Assembly (NCBI GenBank): GCA_902560075.1
Contig: CACEKE010000002.1
Span: forward strand, 62,001-126,000
DNA length: 64,000 nucleotides
DNA from: an uncultured Pelagibacteraceae bacterium
GTDB lineage: Bacteria > Pseudomonadota > Alphaproteobacteria > Pelagibacterales > Pelagibacteraceae
Direction of reading: 5' to 3'
In this document: positions 31,771 through 41,859 of the stretch, piece by piece
Position numbering within the stretch: the stretch's first letter is position 1
Layout: each line of letters starts with the position of its first letter
Made by a program: the position numbers and the translations under genes
The notes under the pieces: model-generated
Databases searched by the model: none
What the model saw: only the letters and a program-made list of their open reading frames with translations
What the model was told of the DNA's origin: nothing

Positions 31771-32639
31771 TTACTTCTTGTTAAAATAAAGTTCACAGTT
31801 TCCTTTAAATCCTCTGCATTCTTGCCAAATTTACTTAAGCGTTTAAAAATGTTATTTTTTAATTTATATGAATAATTAATAGCATTTTTATATCCAAGTA
31901 AACTAATTAAAGTGGCTTTTCCTTTTTTTTGATCTTTCTTTGTTTTTTTCCCAACTTTTTTCGAATTTCCACTTTGATCAATTAAATCATCAGCTATTTG
32001 AAAAAGTAAACCTATATCTGATCCAATACTACTAAAATTTTTAAAATTTTTTTTATCTTTATTTATGATAATAGGTGCAATACAACAAAATTCAAAAAGC
32101 ATTCCAGTTTTTTTTCTCTGCATCTCTATTATTTTTAACATGGAAACTCTTTGTTTTTCGTATTCAAGATCTAAATGCTGACCTCCTGCTACTCCAGAAT
32201 GTCCTGCACACCTAGAAATAGAATGTATAAGTTCATTTTTTACATCACTTGATACATTAAAATTATTGCTGCTTAATATTTCAAAGCTAATAGTTAATAA
32301 TGAGTTTCCTGCAAGAATTGCGGTTGATTCACTAAACTTTTTATGCACGGTTAATTTACCTCTTCTTAAAATATCATCATCCATACATGGTAGGTCATCG
32401 TGTATTAGTGAATAAGCATGTATACACTCTACTGCTGCACTAACATGTAATAAAGTTTTATAGTCAATAGAAAAAATTTTTCCTACATCAATTAATAACT
32501 TTGACCTAATTTGCTTACCACCGGGAAATAAGCCATATTTCATTGAGCTAATAAGACTTGTTTTATTTTGTTTGTTTAAAAATTTTTTTAAGAAACTGTT
32601 AGTATCTCTTGCAACTTTATATAATTTTTTTTCCATCAT
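31767..32639 (-). CDS. ispA: Farnesyl diphosphate synthase (short-chain prenyltransferase)
   Basis: IspA condenses DMAPP with IPP to geranyl and farnesyl diphosphate. The 290-aa protein has [12 protein letters not shown], the first Asp-rich motif with the two-residue insertion typical of bacterial FPP synthases ([15 protein letters not shown]), and the second in [12 protein letters not shown]. The sequence starts with two Met codons (32639, 32636); either could be used. It overlaps xseB by about 20 bp upstream and dxs by 4 bp downstream. Confidence 0.95.
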   Translation of the reverse strand: MMEKKLYKVARDTNSFLKKFLNKQNKTSLISSMKYGLFPGGKQIRSKLLIDVGKIFSIDYKTLLHVSAAVECIHAYSLIHDDLPCMDDDILRRGKLTVHKKFSESTAILAGNSLLTISFEILSSNNFNVSSDVKNELIHSISRCAGHSGVAGGQHLDLEYEKQRVSMLKIIEMQRKKTGMLFEFCCIAPIIINKDKKNFKNFSSIGSDIGLLFQIADDLIDQSGNSKKVGKKTKKDQKKGKATLISLLGYKNAINYSYKLKNNIFKRLSKFGKNAEDLKETVNFILTRSK

Positions 32640-32865
32640 TTAAAATTTTTTTAATTTTTTCACGAGTTTCATCAGAAATTTTTCTTGAAGTATTTTGGAA
32701 TTTTTTTTGAATTAAATTATTTATAGTTAAAAGCTTTTGATATTCTTCAATTGATTTTTCTAAATCCTTCTGTTTTTCTAATTTTTTGACCAGATTAGCT
32801 GCTATTTCTGTTAGCTCAGTTAATGATTTAATTTTAATATCATCTAGTAAATTTTTGTCTTTCAT
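32617..32865 (-). CDS. xseB: Exodeoxyribonuclease VII small subunit
   Basis: An 82-aa, all-helical, highly charged protein whose position directly before ispA-dxs is the usual one for XseB. The conserved part LTELTEIAANLVKKLEKQKDLEKSIEEYQ corresponds to the family pattern ELE-x-IV-x-x-LE-x-G-x-x-x-LE-x-x-x-x-YE, although the usual Gly is absent. The last 25 residues are a Lys-rich tail longer than in E. coli. Several small subunits bind one XseA catalytic subunit. It is divergent from sua5, with only 20 bp between start codons. Confidence 0.8.
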   Translation of the reverse strand: MKDKNLLDDIKIKSLTELTEIAANLVKKLEKQKDLEKSIEEYQKLLTINNLIQKKFQNTSRKISDETREKIKKILNDGKKII

Positions 32866-32885
32866 ATTAAATATTTAATTATTAC

Positions 32886-33815
32886 ATGAAAATTAACAAT
32901 TCCAGTATTAAAAAATCTATTAACTATTTAAAAAATAATGAATGTATAGGTATACCTACAGAAACTGTTTATGGATTAGCCGCAAATGCATATTCAAGTA
33001 GTGCAGTTTCGAAAGTTTTTAAGCTTAAAAAAAGACCAAAAAAAAATCCTCTTATAGTTCATTATTATAGTAAATCTCAACTGGAGAGAGATTGCCACTT
33101 GAATAAAAATTTTTATAAGCTCTATAAAAAATTTTGTCCAGGACCATTGACTTTTATTCTCAGGTTGAAAAGTAATAGTATGATTGATAATAAAGTGACA
33201 AATAAAAAAAAAAGCTTAGCAGTAAGATTTCCAAAGCATCCAGTCATAAGAAGTCTTTTAAGTAAGATTGATTTTCCGTTAGCGGCACCTAGTGCAAATA
33301 TATCCTCAAGCATTAGTCCCGTCACCAAAAATGATGTAATAGATGAATTTGGAAAAAAAATTAAGTATGTATTAAATGGCGGTAGGTCAAATATTGGATT
33401 AGAGTCTACTATAATTGATTTGACTAGCAAACCAAAAATAATAAGGCTTGGAGGGTTAAACTTGGAATACTTGAAAAAAATTTTAAATGTAAGACTTAAT
33501 TATAATTCAGATACTAAAAGAGACTATCCAGGACAAAGAAGGCTACATTACTCTCCTGGTATACCTATTAGATTAAATATAAAAGATCCAAAAAAAAATA
33601 GTGCTTACATTTTGATAAATAAAAAAAAATTCACAAGCAGAAATTTTTTTTATTTAACTAAGAATAAAAATCTTGAGGAGGCAGGAAAAAATTTATACAA
33701 AACACTAAGAAAAATAAAGAAAAGAAAATTTAAATTAATTGAAGTTGAAAAAATTCCAAATACTGGAATTGGTCAAACTATTAATGATAGACTACAAAGA
33801 GCTTCGATTAAATGA
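32886..33815 (+). CDS. sua5: L-threonylcarbamoyladenylate synthase (Sua5 type)
   Basis: The enzyme makes threonylcarbamoyl-AMP from Thr, bicarbonate and ATP for t6A37 modification of ANN-decoding tRNAs. The 309-aa length shows the two-domain Sua5 form: an N-terminal YrdC domain (IPTETVYGLAANA, KRPKKNPLIVH, AAPSANIS) up to about residue 200, then a linker with YPGQRRLHYSPGIP and a C-terminal Rossmann-like Sua5 domain. Its stop overlaps the ABC ATPase start as ATGA. Confidence 0.94.
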   Translation: MKINNSSIKKSINYLKNNECIGIPTETVYGLAANAYSSSAVSKVFKLKKRPKKNPLIVHYYSKSQLERDCHLNKNFYKLYKKFCPGPLTFILRLKSNSMIDNKVTNKKKSLAVRFPKHPVIRSLLSKIDFPLAAPSANISSSISPVTKNDVIDEFGKKIKYVLNGGRSNIGLESTIIDLTSKPKIIRLGGLNLEYLKKILNVRLNYNSDTKRDYPGQRRLHYSPGIPIRLNIKDPKKNSAYILINKKKFTSRNFFYLTKNKNLEEAGKNLYKTLRKIKKRKFKLIEVEKIPNTGIGQTINDRLQRASIK

Positions 33816-34534
33816 GTATTAAAATTAAAAATTTATATAAAAACTACAAAGGTTTTGAAGCAGTTAAAAATTTAAATTTTGAAATTAAAAAAGGTTCAAT
33901 TACTGGACTACTTGGACCAAATGGATGCGGAAAAACTACAACAATAGGAATGATACTTGGTCTGATTAGACCAACTAAGGGGGAGGTTTTAATTAATAAC
34001 AAAGATATTGAGATTGAAAAAAATAGAATAAGTGTTTTAGAAAAAATGAACTTTATATCTCCCTATGTCGAGCTTCCAAAAAAACTATCAGTCAAAGAAA
34101 ACTTAATTGTTTATGGAAAAATGTATGAGGTAAAAAATCTTCAAAATAGAATTAATACATTATGTAATGATTTGAACCTTAAAGAGTTTTTAAACAAAAA
34201 AACTGGTGAATTATCATCGGGTCAAAAAAATAGAGTTTCTTTGGCAAAATCCTTAATTAATAATCCAGAAATTTTATTATTAGATGAGCCTACAGCAAGC
34301 CTAGATCCAGATACAGGCGACTATGTCAGATCATACATTGAAAATTATGCAAAAAAAAATAATACAACAATACTACTAGCATCCCATAACATGAGTGAAG
34401 TGGAAAGATTATGTGAGAATATTATGATGATGAAACAAGGAAAAATAATCGATGAAGGTACATGTGAGGAATTAATTTTTAAACATGGTAGAGTAAATCT
34501 TGAAGAAACTTTTTTAAAGCTAGTAAGAGAATAA
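33812..34534 (+). CDS. ABC transporter ATP-binding protein
   Basis: A 240-aa ABC-2 type ATPase. Walker A is GPNGCGKTT, the signature LSSGQKNR and Walker B ILLLDEPTA; the His switch is in LLASHNMSE. It is followed two bases later by its permease, making a two-gene exporter. ATPases of this kind serve in multidrug, lipid or polysaccharide export; the substrate is not evident. The start codon overlaps the sua5 stop by four bases. Confidence 0.92.
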   Translation: MSIKIKNLYKNYKGFEAVKNLNFEIKKGSITGLLGPNGCGKTTTIGMILGLIRPTKGEVLINNKDIEIEKNRISVLEKMNFISPYVELPKKLSVKENLIVYGKMYEVKNLQNRINTLCNDLNLKEFLNKKTGELSSGQKNRVSLAKSLINNPEILLLDEPTASLDPDTGDYVRSYIENYAKKNNTTILLASHNMSEVERLCENIMMMKQGKIIDEGTCEELIFKHGRVNLEETFLKLVRE

Positions 34535-34536
34535 TT

Positions 34537-35328
34537 ATGAAATTACGAAGAATGTATGCATTGTCTATAAGACATCTTTATTTGATAAGAGGATCTTTCC
34601 CTAGAATATTAGACCTAATTTATTGGCCAACAATTCAAATTATACTTTGGGGTTTTATTTCAAAGTTTTTTACGATGTACAGCGATTATTATAATAATAC
34701 TGTAGGTGTAATCTTAAGTTGTGCAATACTATATGATTTCTTATTTAGATCGAGCATAAGTTTTAACATGTTATTTCTTGAAGAAATATGGAGTAGAAAT
34801 TTTACAAATTTATTTGTAGCTCCCTTAAAATTAAGTGAAATTATCACTGCGCTAACATTTACAGCTCTTCTAAGAACTTTAATCGGGATTGTACCAGCAG
34901 TTTTATTAATGAGTCCTTTATTTGGGGTTTCTATAATAAATCTGGGAGCTCCATTATTTTTACTTTTTTTAAGTTTATACATGTTTGGAACAACTTTAGG
35001 TATTTTGGTAACTTCAGGTCTTTTGAGATTCGGGCCTGCATTTGAAAATACAGCATGGTCATCTCTTTTTCTATTGGCACCTTTAGGATGTGTTTATTAT
35101 CCTCTATCAATCTTGCCTGAATGGCTACAATATATTTCTAATTTGTTGCCATTGGTATATGTATTCGAAGAAGCAAGATCAATCTTAATAAATAACTCTG
35201 TAAATTATGATAATATTATAAATGCTTTGTTGTTAAATTTAATTTATTTTTCATTATCGGTGATAATATTTTATTTTTCTTTTTATGGAGCAAGAAAAAA
35301 AGGTACTTTAGTAAATATGGGGGAATAA
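34537..35328 (+). CDS. ABC-2 type transporter permease
   Basis: The 263-aa protein has six predicted membrane helices in the ABC-2 arrangement, with a short N-terminal cytoplasmic helix (KLRRMYALSIRHLYLIRGS) and the conserved region PLSILPEWLQYISNLLPLVY before the last helices, a pattern common to NodJ/YadH-type exporters. It would pair with the ATPase at 33812-34534. Substrate unknown. It ends about 30 bp before the tRNA-Arg gene on the opposite strand. Confidence 0.88.
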   Translation: MKLRRMYALSIRHLYLIRGSFPRILDLIYWPTIQIILWGFISKFFTMYSDYYNNTVGVILSCAILYDFLFRSSISFNMLFLEEIWSRNFTNLFVAPLKLSEIITALTFTALLRTLIGIVPAVLLMSPLFGVSIINLGAPLFLLFLSLYMFGTTLGILVTSGLLRFGPAFENTAWSSLFLLAPLGCVYYPLSILPEWLQYISNLLPLVYVFEEARSILINNSVNYDNIINALLLNLIYFSLSVIIFYFSFYGARKKGTLVNMGE

Positions 35329-35360
35329 AAATTATAAAATTTAATATATTGATTGATAAT

Positions 35361-35437
35361 TGGTGCGCCTGCAAGGAGTCGAACCCTGAACCTCCAGAGC
35401 CGAAATCTGGCGCTCTATCCAGTTGAGCTACAGACGC
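35361..35437 (-). tRNA. tRNA-Arg (anticodon TCG)
   Basis: A 77-nt tRNA with encoded CCA (35361-35363). The acceptor stem GCGTCTG/CAGGCGC has one G-U pair. The D arm has AGCTCAACTGGATAGAGC, the anticodon stem CCAGA/TCTGG encloses loop TTTCGGC for anticodon TCG, and the T arm is CAGGG-TTCGACT-CCTTG with a non-Watson-Crick pair at one end. It is divergent from rluD with 23 bp between; TATAAT on the minus strand in that gap is a possible -10. Confidence 0.95.
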
Positions 35438-35460
35438 ATTATTTATTAATATTATAATTT

Positions 35461-36435
35461 ATGAATAATATCATTAATTTTGTTGTAGAAAATATTCAAG
35501 GCAATCCAAGAATAGACTATTACCTGAGTAAAAATTATAAAAATTTGAGTAGAACAAAGATAAAAAACCTAATTTTAAATAAGTTTCTTAAAATAAATGG
35601 ACAAGTTGTAAATAGTCCATCTAAGAAGATCAATCTAGGTGATAAAATTTATTTAAAAATAATAGAAGAAAATAAGGTCACTTTAAAACCTTACGATTAT
35701 AATTTAGATATTATTTTTGAAGATAAAGATATTTTAGTTTTAAATAAACAATCGGGAATATCGATACATCCAGGAGCAGGAAATTATGATAAAACTGTCG
35801 TAAACGCCTTAATTAAATATTGTAATAAAAATCTTTCTGACGTGGGTGAAAAATATAGACCTGGTATTGTGCACAGAATTGACAAAGATACCTCTGGTTT
35901 AATAATAATTGCTAAAAATAACATAAGTCATTTAAAATTGTCCGAACAATTTAAAAATCACACCATAGATAGAGTTTATCTTGCTCTGGTGTGGGGAAAG
36001 ATTAGACCTCGGTCTGGAAGAATTGAAAATTTTATAAAGCGCAGTGTTAAAAATAGACAATTAATGGAAGTAAGTTTAACAAAAGGTAAAAAAGCGATAA
36101 CAAATTACAAAACCATTGAAGTGTTCGAGAGTGACAAATCACCAACTTTTAGTTTAGTTGAATGCAAGCTTGAAACGGGAAGAACACATCAAATCAGAGT
36201 TCATTTAAGCAATAAAGGTAATCACATAGTTGGTGATAAACACTATAAGAAAAAATTTAAAAAAATAACAAATGTTGATGAAGAATTATTTAATATTTTA
36301 AATACTTTAAATAGACAATTTTTACATGCAGCAAGTATTCGCTTTACCCATCCTGTTAGCAATAAGAGATTATTTTTCGAGTCAAAATTACCAAATGATT
36401 TGGAAAAATTATTAAAAAGTCTAAGAAATACTTGA
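35461..36435 (+). CDS. rluD: 23S rRNA pseudouridine synthase RluD-type
   Basis: This 324-aa enzyme isomerises uridines in 23S rRNA helix 69 if it is RluD. It has an N-terminal S4 RNA-binding domain (about residues 15-75) and the catalytic domain with HRIDKDTSGLIIIAK, in which Asp141 is the nucleophile. GRTHQIRVH and GNHIVGDKHY follow. RluD, RluC and RluA share this architecture; the S4 domain and length favour RluC/RluD. It precedes rpoH on the same strand. Confidence 0.88.
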   Translation: MNNIINFVVENIQGNPRIDYYLSKNYKNLSRTKIKNLILNKFLKINGQVVNSPSKKINLGDKIYLKIIEENKVTLKPYDYNLDIIFEDKDILVLNKQSGISIHPGAGNYDKTVVNALIKYCNKNLSDVGEKYRPGIVHRIDKDTSGLIIIAKNNISHLKLSEQFKNHTIDRVYLALVWGKIRPRSGRIENFIKRSVKNRQLMEVSLTKGKKAITNYKTIEVFESDKSPTFSLVECKLETGRTHQIRVHLSNKGNHIVGDKHYKKKFKKITNVDEELFNILNTLNRQFLHAASIRFTHPVSNKRLFFESKLPNDLEKLLKSLRNT

Positions 36436-36483
36436 AAAAGAAATCATTGTAAAAATAAAAAACTTTATTAAATAAATAACATT

Positions 36484-37374
36484 ATGAGCAATTCAAAATA
36501 TAACCTTCCAACACTAGCTAGTGATGGATCTCTGGCAGCTTATTTATCTCAAATTAAAAAGTTTCCAATGTTAGATGCAGAAGAAGAATATATGCTGGCT
36601 AAAAATTGGCAAAATACTGGAAATGTAAAGTCTGCCGAGAAACTTGTTACGAGTCACCTCAGATTGGTTGCAAAAATAGCCATGGGCTATAAAGGTTATG
36701 GATTGCCAATCAATGAAATGATTTCAGAGGGAAATATTGGGTTAATGCAAGCTGTTAAGAAATTTGAACCTGAAAAAGGTTTTAGATTAGCAACTTATGC
36801 AATGTGGTGGATAAAAGCTTCAATTCAAGAATATATTTTAAGATCCTGGAGTTTGGTTAAAATAGGAACCACAACTGCTCAAAAAAAGTTATTCTTTAAT
36901 TTAAAGAAATTAAAAAATCAAATTGCACCTAGAACGGATGGTGATCTTAAGGATGAGCATGTGAAAAAAATTGCAAAAGATTTAGATGTTAGTGAAAATG
37001 AAGTTGTTTCAATGAATAGAAGATTATCTGGAAAAGAAAAGTCTTTAAACTCTCCGATTGGCGAAGACGGTGATGAATGGCAAGATTGGATAGTAGATAA
37101 TCAAATGGATCAGGAATTAAAATTTGCTCATCAAGAGGAAATGGAACAAAGAAAAGGTCTTTTAAAAGACTCAATTAGAATTTTAAATGAAAGAGAAAAA
37201 GAAATATTATATTCGAGAAGATTAAATGATAACCCTGTAACCTTAGAAGAATTGAGTAAAAAGTTTAAGATAAGCAGGGAGAGAATTAGGCAGATTGAAA
37301 ATAAAGCATTTGAAAAACTGCAAAAGCATATGCTTAATTCAGCTAAATCAAAAAATCTCTTACCTGCAAATTAA
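36484..37374 (+). CDS. rpoH: RNA polymerase heat-shock sigma factor
   Basis: The 296-aa protein is a sigma70-family factor of the sigma32 type. Region 2 contains [19 protein letters not shown] and [20 protein letters not shown]. It is followed by the RpoH-box-like segment [11 protein letters not shown], which distinguishes sigma32 from sigma70, and region 4.2 ends with [17 protein letters not shown]. It would direct heat-shock genes, possibly including ftsH, hflKC and degP in this window. Its stop codon shares a TTAA with the convergent purA. An alphaproteobacterium may have more than one such factor. Confidence 0.95.
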   Translation: MSNSKYNLPTLASDGSLAAYLSQIKKFPMLDAEEEYMLAKNWQNTGNVKSAEKLVTSHLRLVAKIAMGYKGYGLPINEMISEGNIGLMQAVKKFEPEKGFRLATYAMWWIKASIQEYILRSWSLVKIGTTTAQKKLFFNLKKLKNQIAPRTDGDLKDEHVKKIAKDLDVSENEVVSMNRRLSGKEKSLNSPIGEDGDEWQDWIVDNQMDQELKFAHQEEMEQRKGLLKDSIRILNEREKEILYSRRLNDNPVTLEELSKKFKISRERIRQIENKAFEKLQKHMLNSAKSKNLLPAN

Positions 37375-38663
37375 TTTTTAAAAGGATCTTGAATTAGTAT
37401 AGTGTCTTCTCTCTCTGGACTCGTCGAGATACTAGAAATTTTAGTTTCTATAAATTTCTCTAAATCTTGAATATATATTTTTGCGTTTTTAGGCAGTTCA
37501 TCAAAATTTTTTATTCCAACGGTTGAAGATTTCCAACCATCATAAGTCTTATAGATTGGTTTTACTTTTAGTTGATCATCTACAGCTGCAGGCAGGTAAT
37601 CAATTTTTTTTCCATTAATCTCGTACGCTACACAGATTTTAATTTCATCTAGTTCATCTAAAACATCAAGTTTTGTGAGAGCTATTCCGTCAATTCCGGA
37701 AATTTTAATTGTTTGCCTTACTAGTACTCCGTCAAACCAACCACATCTTCTTTTTCTACTTGTCACTGTACCAAATTCTTTCCCTCTAGTACCGAGCTCC
37801 TCACCTACCTTATCTTTTAACTCAGTTGGAAAAGGTCCCTCACCAACTCTTGTCGTATAAGCTTTTGTAATTCCTAATACATAATTTATGGAATTAGGAC
37901 CACAACCAGTTCCTGTAGCAGCTGATGAAGCAACAGTATTTGAAGAAGTTACAAATGGATAAGTTCCATGATCTACATCTAGCAATATTCCTTGAGCTCC
38001 TTCAAACAAAATTTTTTTATTTTTTTGTTTAAATTCGTCAATTTTTTTCCAAACCGGTTGAGAATATTTCAAAATGTTTGGTGCGATTTTAAGTAACTCC
38101 TCTATCAAAACACCTTTCTCGTAAATTTTTTTTTTTAATCCTTTTCTAATTGCATTGTGATGAGCTAGAACATTATCTAATCTTTTATTTAAATTTTCTT
38201 TTGAGGCTAAATCCATCACTCTAATAGATCTTCTGCCTACTTTGTCCTCATAAGCTGGGCCTATTCCTCTTCTAGTTGTTCCAATTTTAGAGTTTCCAGC
38301 AGCATCTTCTCTGATTTCATCCATTTCCCTGTGAAAAGGTAGTATTAAATTTGCTGCTTCAGATATTATTAAGTTTTTTTCATCTACGTTTACACCTTTC
38401 GAATTTATCTCTTTTATTTCATCTAATAAAGCCCATGGGTCAATAACAACTCCATTTCCAATAATTGATATTTTGTTTTTTCTAACAATCCCAGACGGTA
38501 ATAATCTCAATTTATATGTAACACCATCAATAACTAAAGTATGTCCTGCATTATGGCCACCTTGAAATCTAATTACAACATCGGCGTGGCTTGAAAGCCA
38601 GTCAACTATTTTCCCTTTTCCTTCATCTCCCCATTGAGACCCTACTACTACTACATTTTTCAT
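37371..38663 (-). CDS. purA: Adenylosuccinate synthetase
   Basis: PurA forms adenylosuccinate from IMP, Asp and GTP, the first step from IMP to AMP. The 430-aa length is standard. The P-loop-like [16 protein letters not shown] is at the N-terminus (Asp13 region), then GHNAGHTLV (catalytic His), [14 protein letters not shown], and the C-terminal [11 protein letters not shown]. Its start overlaps the thiD stop by four bases; it ends in a shared TTAA with rpoH. Confidence 0.97.
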   Translation of the reverse strand: MKNVVVVGSQWGDEGKGKIVDWLSSHADVVIRFQGGHNAGHTLVIDGVTYKLRLLPSGIVRKNKISIIGNGVVIDPWALLDEIKEINSKGVNVDEKNLIISEAANLILPFHREMDEIREDAAGNSKIGTTRRGIGPAYEDKVGRRSIRVMDLASKENLNKRLDNVLAHHNAIRKGLKKKIYEKGVLIEELLKIAPNILKYSQPVWKKIDEFKQKNKKILFEGAQGILLDVDHGTYPFVTSSNTVASSAATGTGCGPNSINYVLGITKAYTTRVGEGPFPTELKDKVGEELGTRGKEFGTVTSRKRRCGWFDGVLVRQTIKISGIDGIALTKLDVLDELDEIKICVAYEINGKKIDYLPAAVDDQLKVKPIYKTYDGWKSSTVGIKNFDELPKNAKIYIQDLEKFIETKISSISTSPEREDTILIQDPFKN

Positions 38664-39472
38664 TTAAATTTTTTATTTATAATAAATGTGTTCAAATGGT
38701 TAATTGGTCCATTTCCTTTTCCAAATTTAGGTCCTGAACTTATTGCTTGGTTAACATACTTAATTGCCATCTCACAAGATTTCTTTAATGTTTTTCCACA
38801 TGAATAAAATGAAGTTATAGCACTAGATAAAGTGCACCCGGTGCCATGTGTATTTTTTGTTTTATATCTTTTGCTTTTGAACTTAACAATTTCAATTTTA
38901 TTGACAAAAATATCTATTACAAATTTTGAATTATTATGACCACCTTTTATAAGTACATTTTTTGCTCCCATATCAATTAATAATTTCGCTGCGAGAATCA
39001 TGTCTTCAGTATTTTTGATTTGAATTCCTGACAAAATTTCTGCTTCTGGTATATTTGGAGTTATCAAAGATACTTTTTTTATTAATTCACTCCTTAAAAT
39101 TTTTATAGACTTACTATCTATAAGTTTAGCACCCCCTTTTGCTACCATTACTGGGTCTAATATTATCTTATTTATACTAATTTTTTTTAACGAATTTATT
39201 ACGGATCTTATGACTGGTGTAGAATGAAGCATGCCTATTTTAATTGCGTCTGGTTTTATATCTTTGGAGGTGAATTCAATTTGTTGGGAAATATTTTTTG
39301 CAGAAACTGGCAAAATAGATAAAACACCTGTTGTATTTTGTGAAGTAATAGCAGTTATAGCTGTCATCGCATAACAACCTAAAGAAGTGACTGTTTTAAT
39401 ATCGGCTTGTATTCCTGCTCCACCCGATGAGTCTGATCCTGCAATAATTAAAATTTTAGATTTTATTTTCAA
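38660..39472 (-). CDS. thiD: Hydroxymethylpyrimidine/phosphomethylpyrimidine kinase
   Basis: ThiD phosphorylates HMP and HMP-P, giving the pyrimidine half of thiamine. The 270-aa ribokinase-fold protein begins [18 protein letters not shown] and has DPVMVAKGG and the C-terminal anion hole [13 protein letters not shown]. Its partner ThiE is at 58274-58897. It is placed between glmM (1-bp gap) and purA (4-bp overlap). No TPP riboswitch is visible, but there is no room for one. In SAR11 such kinases are expected to work on imported HMP; that link is knowledge-based. Confidence 0.95.
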   Translation of the reverse strand: MKIKSKILIIAGSDSSGGAGIQADIKTVTSLGCYAMTAITAITSQNTTGVLSILPVSAKNISQQIEFTSKDIKPDAIKIGMLHSTPVIRSVINSLKKISINKIILDPVMVAKGGAKLIDSKSIKILRSELIKKVSLITPNIPEAEILSGIQIKNTEDMILAAKLLIDMGAKNVLIKGGHNNSKFVIDIFVNKIEIVKFKSKRYKTKNTHGTGCTLSSAITSFYSCGKTLKKSCEMAIKYVNQAISSGPKFGKGNGPINHLNTFIINKKFK

Positions 39473-39473
39473 A

Positions 39474-40805
39474 TTAGTTAATCGATTTTTTTACAATATT
39501 AATACATTTAAAAATTAATTTTTTATCATTACTTTCACACATAATCCTTATTTTAGGTTCAGTGCCTGATTTTCTAACAAGCATTCTACCGTTTCCACTA
39601 ATTAATTTATTTGCATTATTTATGGCTTTTTTACATTTATCACTTTTGATTATGGATTTATTTTTTACAATTACGTTTTCTAATAATTGAGGTGTTGGTT
39701 TAAAATTATTGAATAATTCACTAGCTTTTTTTCCTTTTCTCATTGAAAACAAAACTTCTAAAGCTACTAATAAACCATCTCCTGTTGTTGCAAACTTGCC
39801 TAAAATTATGTGACCAGATTGTTCGCCACCTAAATTAAATTTATTTTTTTTCATTAATTCCTTAACATGCCTATCTCCAACCTGAGATCTTAAAAACTTA
39901 ATTTTGTTTTTCTTAAAGTACTCTTCTAATCCAAAATTGGACATTAAAGTTCCAATCACACCACCTTTTAAAATTTTTTTTTTTTTCCATCTTTTAGCCA
40001 ACATTGCTATTATGGCATCACCATCTACTATTTTGCCATTTTCATCACATATAATTATTCTGTCGGCATCTCCATCTAAAGATATGCCTATATGTGCTTT
40101 ATTTTTTTTTGTAAAATTTCTTATCTTATTTGGATAGGTGGAGCCACATCTTTCATTAATGTTAAATCCATTTGGATTAATTCCAGTTTTATAAACTTGG
40201 GCACCAAGAGATTCAAATAACAATGGTCCAACTTTATAGGCTGCACCATTCGCACAATCAATAGCAATTTTAAGACCTCGTAGATTAAACTGATTTGGAA
40301 AATTACTCCTCAAAATTTCAATATATTTTTCTGAACCGCTCTCAAGCCTTTGAACTCTTCCAAGAATTTTTGGATTTGATAAATTGATAGATATATTAGT
40401 ATCTATCAATTTTTCAATTTTTTTTTCAATTAAGTCAGATAGCTTTAGTCCATCTGGACCAAATAACTTTAAGCCATTATCATAATATGGATTATGTGAT
40501 GCAGTAATCATAATACCCAAATTTGCTCGCATTTTTTTTGTTAGCATTGCTAAACCATTTGTTGGTAGTGGACCAAATGTAAATACATGCATTCCGGCTG
40601 AGGCCAACCCTGATACAAGTGCAGGCTCTAAAGTATAACCAGATAATCTTGTATCTTTAGCAATTATAGCTATTTGCTTATTTTTTTTTTGGTTCTTAAA
40701 ATACGTGCCGGCTGCTAAGCCAAATTTGAAAAACATTTCTCCATTTATTTTTTCTTTATTTACTCTGCCTCTTATTCCGTCAGTGCCAAAATATTTTTTT
40801 AACAT
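39474..40805 (-). CDS. glmM: Phosphoglucosamine mutase
   Basis: GlmM interconverts glucosamine-6-P and glucosamine-1-P for UDP-GlcNAc synthesis. The 443-aa protein starts with KYFGTDGIRGRVN and has the phosphoserine loop TASHNPYYDNG with Ser103, the Mg loop DGDADRIII, and the substrate loop GEQSGHI. The C-terminal RKSGTEPKIR closes the phosphate site. Its start overlaps the folP stop as TAATG. The order ftsH-folP-glmM is common in proteobacteria. Confidence 0.97.
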   Translation of the reverse strand: MLKKYFGTDGIRGRVNKEKINGEMFFKFGLAAGTYFKNQKKNKQIAIIAKDTRLSGYTLEPALVSGLASAGMHVFTFGPLPTNGLAMLTKKMRANLGIMITASHNPYYDNGLKLFGPDGLKLSDLIEKKIEKLIDTNISINLSNPKILGRVQRLESGSEKYIEILRSNFPNQFNLRGLKIAIDCANGAAYKVGPLLFESLGAQVYKTGINPNGFNINERCGSTYPNKIRNFTKKNKAHIGISLDGDADRIIICDENGKIVDGDAIIAMLAKRWKKKKILKGGVIGTLMSNFGLEEYFKKNKIKFLRSQVGDRHVKELMKKNKFNLGGEQSGHIILGKFATTGDGLLVALEVLFSMRKGKKASELFNNFKPTPQLLENVIVKNKSIIKSDKCKKAINNANKLISGNGRMLVRKSGTEPKIRIMCESNDKKLIFKCINIVKKSIN

Positions 40806-41854
40806 TAATTATAAATTTTTTTAAATACCTTTAAACCTTGGTTAATTTCATTAACATCATGAACTCTAAGTATTTGAACTCCTTGCATTAAACTATATAT
40901 ACTAGAAGATAATGTTCCTCCTAATCTATTTTTACTATCATTTATACCAGATATTTCTCGGATAAACCTTTTTCTTGATACTCCTAATAATATTGGGAGT
41001 CCAAGTGAATGGAAAATAGAAATTTGTTTAATCAAAGTAATATTATGTTTCAAATTTTTACCAAAACCTATACCTGGATCGATTAATATCTGATTATGTC
41101 TAATTCCATATTTTCTTAATTTTTTGAGCTTCTTTTCAAAGAAATCAAAAATATCTAAAAGAACATTTTTGTATGAAGGATTTATTTGCATATTTTTTGG
41201 AGTACCTTTCATGTGGTGAATAACAAATGGTAAATTAGAATGTTTTAAAAATTTAAAAATATTCTTATCATAGCTAAGGCCCGAGACATCATTAATTAAA
41301 TCTAATTTGTAAGAAAGCGCTTTACGCATGACATATGTTTTTCTTGTATCTAATGAGATAAAAATTTTTTTTTTGTTTAGATATTTTAAAGTTTCTTTGA
41401 CTCTATTCCACTCATTTTTCTGATTAACATCTTTAGATCCGGGTCTAGTTGACTCACCACCAATGTCAATTATATTTGCACCTGATCTAATCAGTTTATT
41501 AATTTGTGATTTCGAGGCATTTATTTCATTATATTTACCACCGTCTGAAAAACTGTCAGGTGTCAAATTTAAAATACCCATTAAAAGAGGTATATTTTTT
41601 AAATTTAATTTTCTAATTTTTTTTATTTTGCAAATATTTTTTAAATCGCTAAGAACTTTTTTTTTTATATTTTTCGGAAGATGATTTAATTGCTTAATAT
41701 TTAATTTTCTTTTACTGGTTCTTGTTATAATCTCTATTGTATCAAACGATATACTTTTATTTCCACCTAAGGGTAAACTTAGGTTTTTTTTAACTTTTTG
41801 TAATGAATTTTTTCCAAAATAAAAATTACACGCTCTAGTGTAATATTTTTGCAT
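40805..41854 (-). CDS. folP: Dihydropteroate synthase with N-terminal extension
   Basis: FolP joins DHPP and p-aminobenzoate to give dihydropteroate. The catalytic TIM barrel starts at about residue 90 with LLMGILNLTPDSFSDGG and contains IDIGGESTRPGS, DVSG and DPGIGFGK. The first 85-90 residues (TRACNFYFG, LPLGGNKSISFDTIEII) are not part of the known catalytic domain and explain the length of 349 aa against about 280 in E. coli. Similar extensions exist in other alphaproteobacteria as far as I recall; their role is not known to me. It lies 5 bp after ftsH. Confidence 0.95.
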   Translation of the reverse strand: MQKYYTRACNFYFGKNSLQKVKKNLSLPLGGNKSISFDTIEIITRTSKRKLNIKQLNHLPKNIKKKVLSDLKNICKIKKIRKLNLKNIPLLMGILNLTPDSFSDGGKYNEINASKSQINKLIRSGANIIDIGGESTRPGSKDVNQKNEWNRVKETLKYLNKKKIFISLDTRKTYVMRKALSYKLDLINDVSGLSYDKNIFKFLKHSNLPFVIHHMKGTPKNMQINPSYKNVLLDIFDFFEKKLKKLRKYGIRHNQILIDPGIGFGKNLKHNITLIKQISIFHSLGLPILLGVSRKRFIREISGINDSKNRLGGTLSSSIYSLMQGVQILRVHDVNEINQGLKVFKKIYN

Positions 41855-41859
41855 TAAGT

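Noticed and set aside
38640-38680. TPP riboswitch before thiD
   Set aside because: thiD starts one base after glmM and no THI-element-like sequence is present; the same holds for thiE, which overlaps fbaB.
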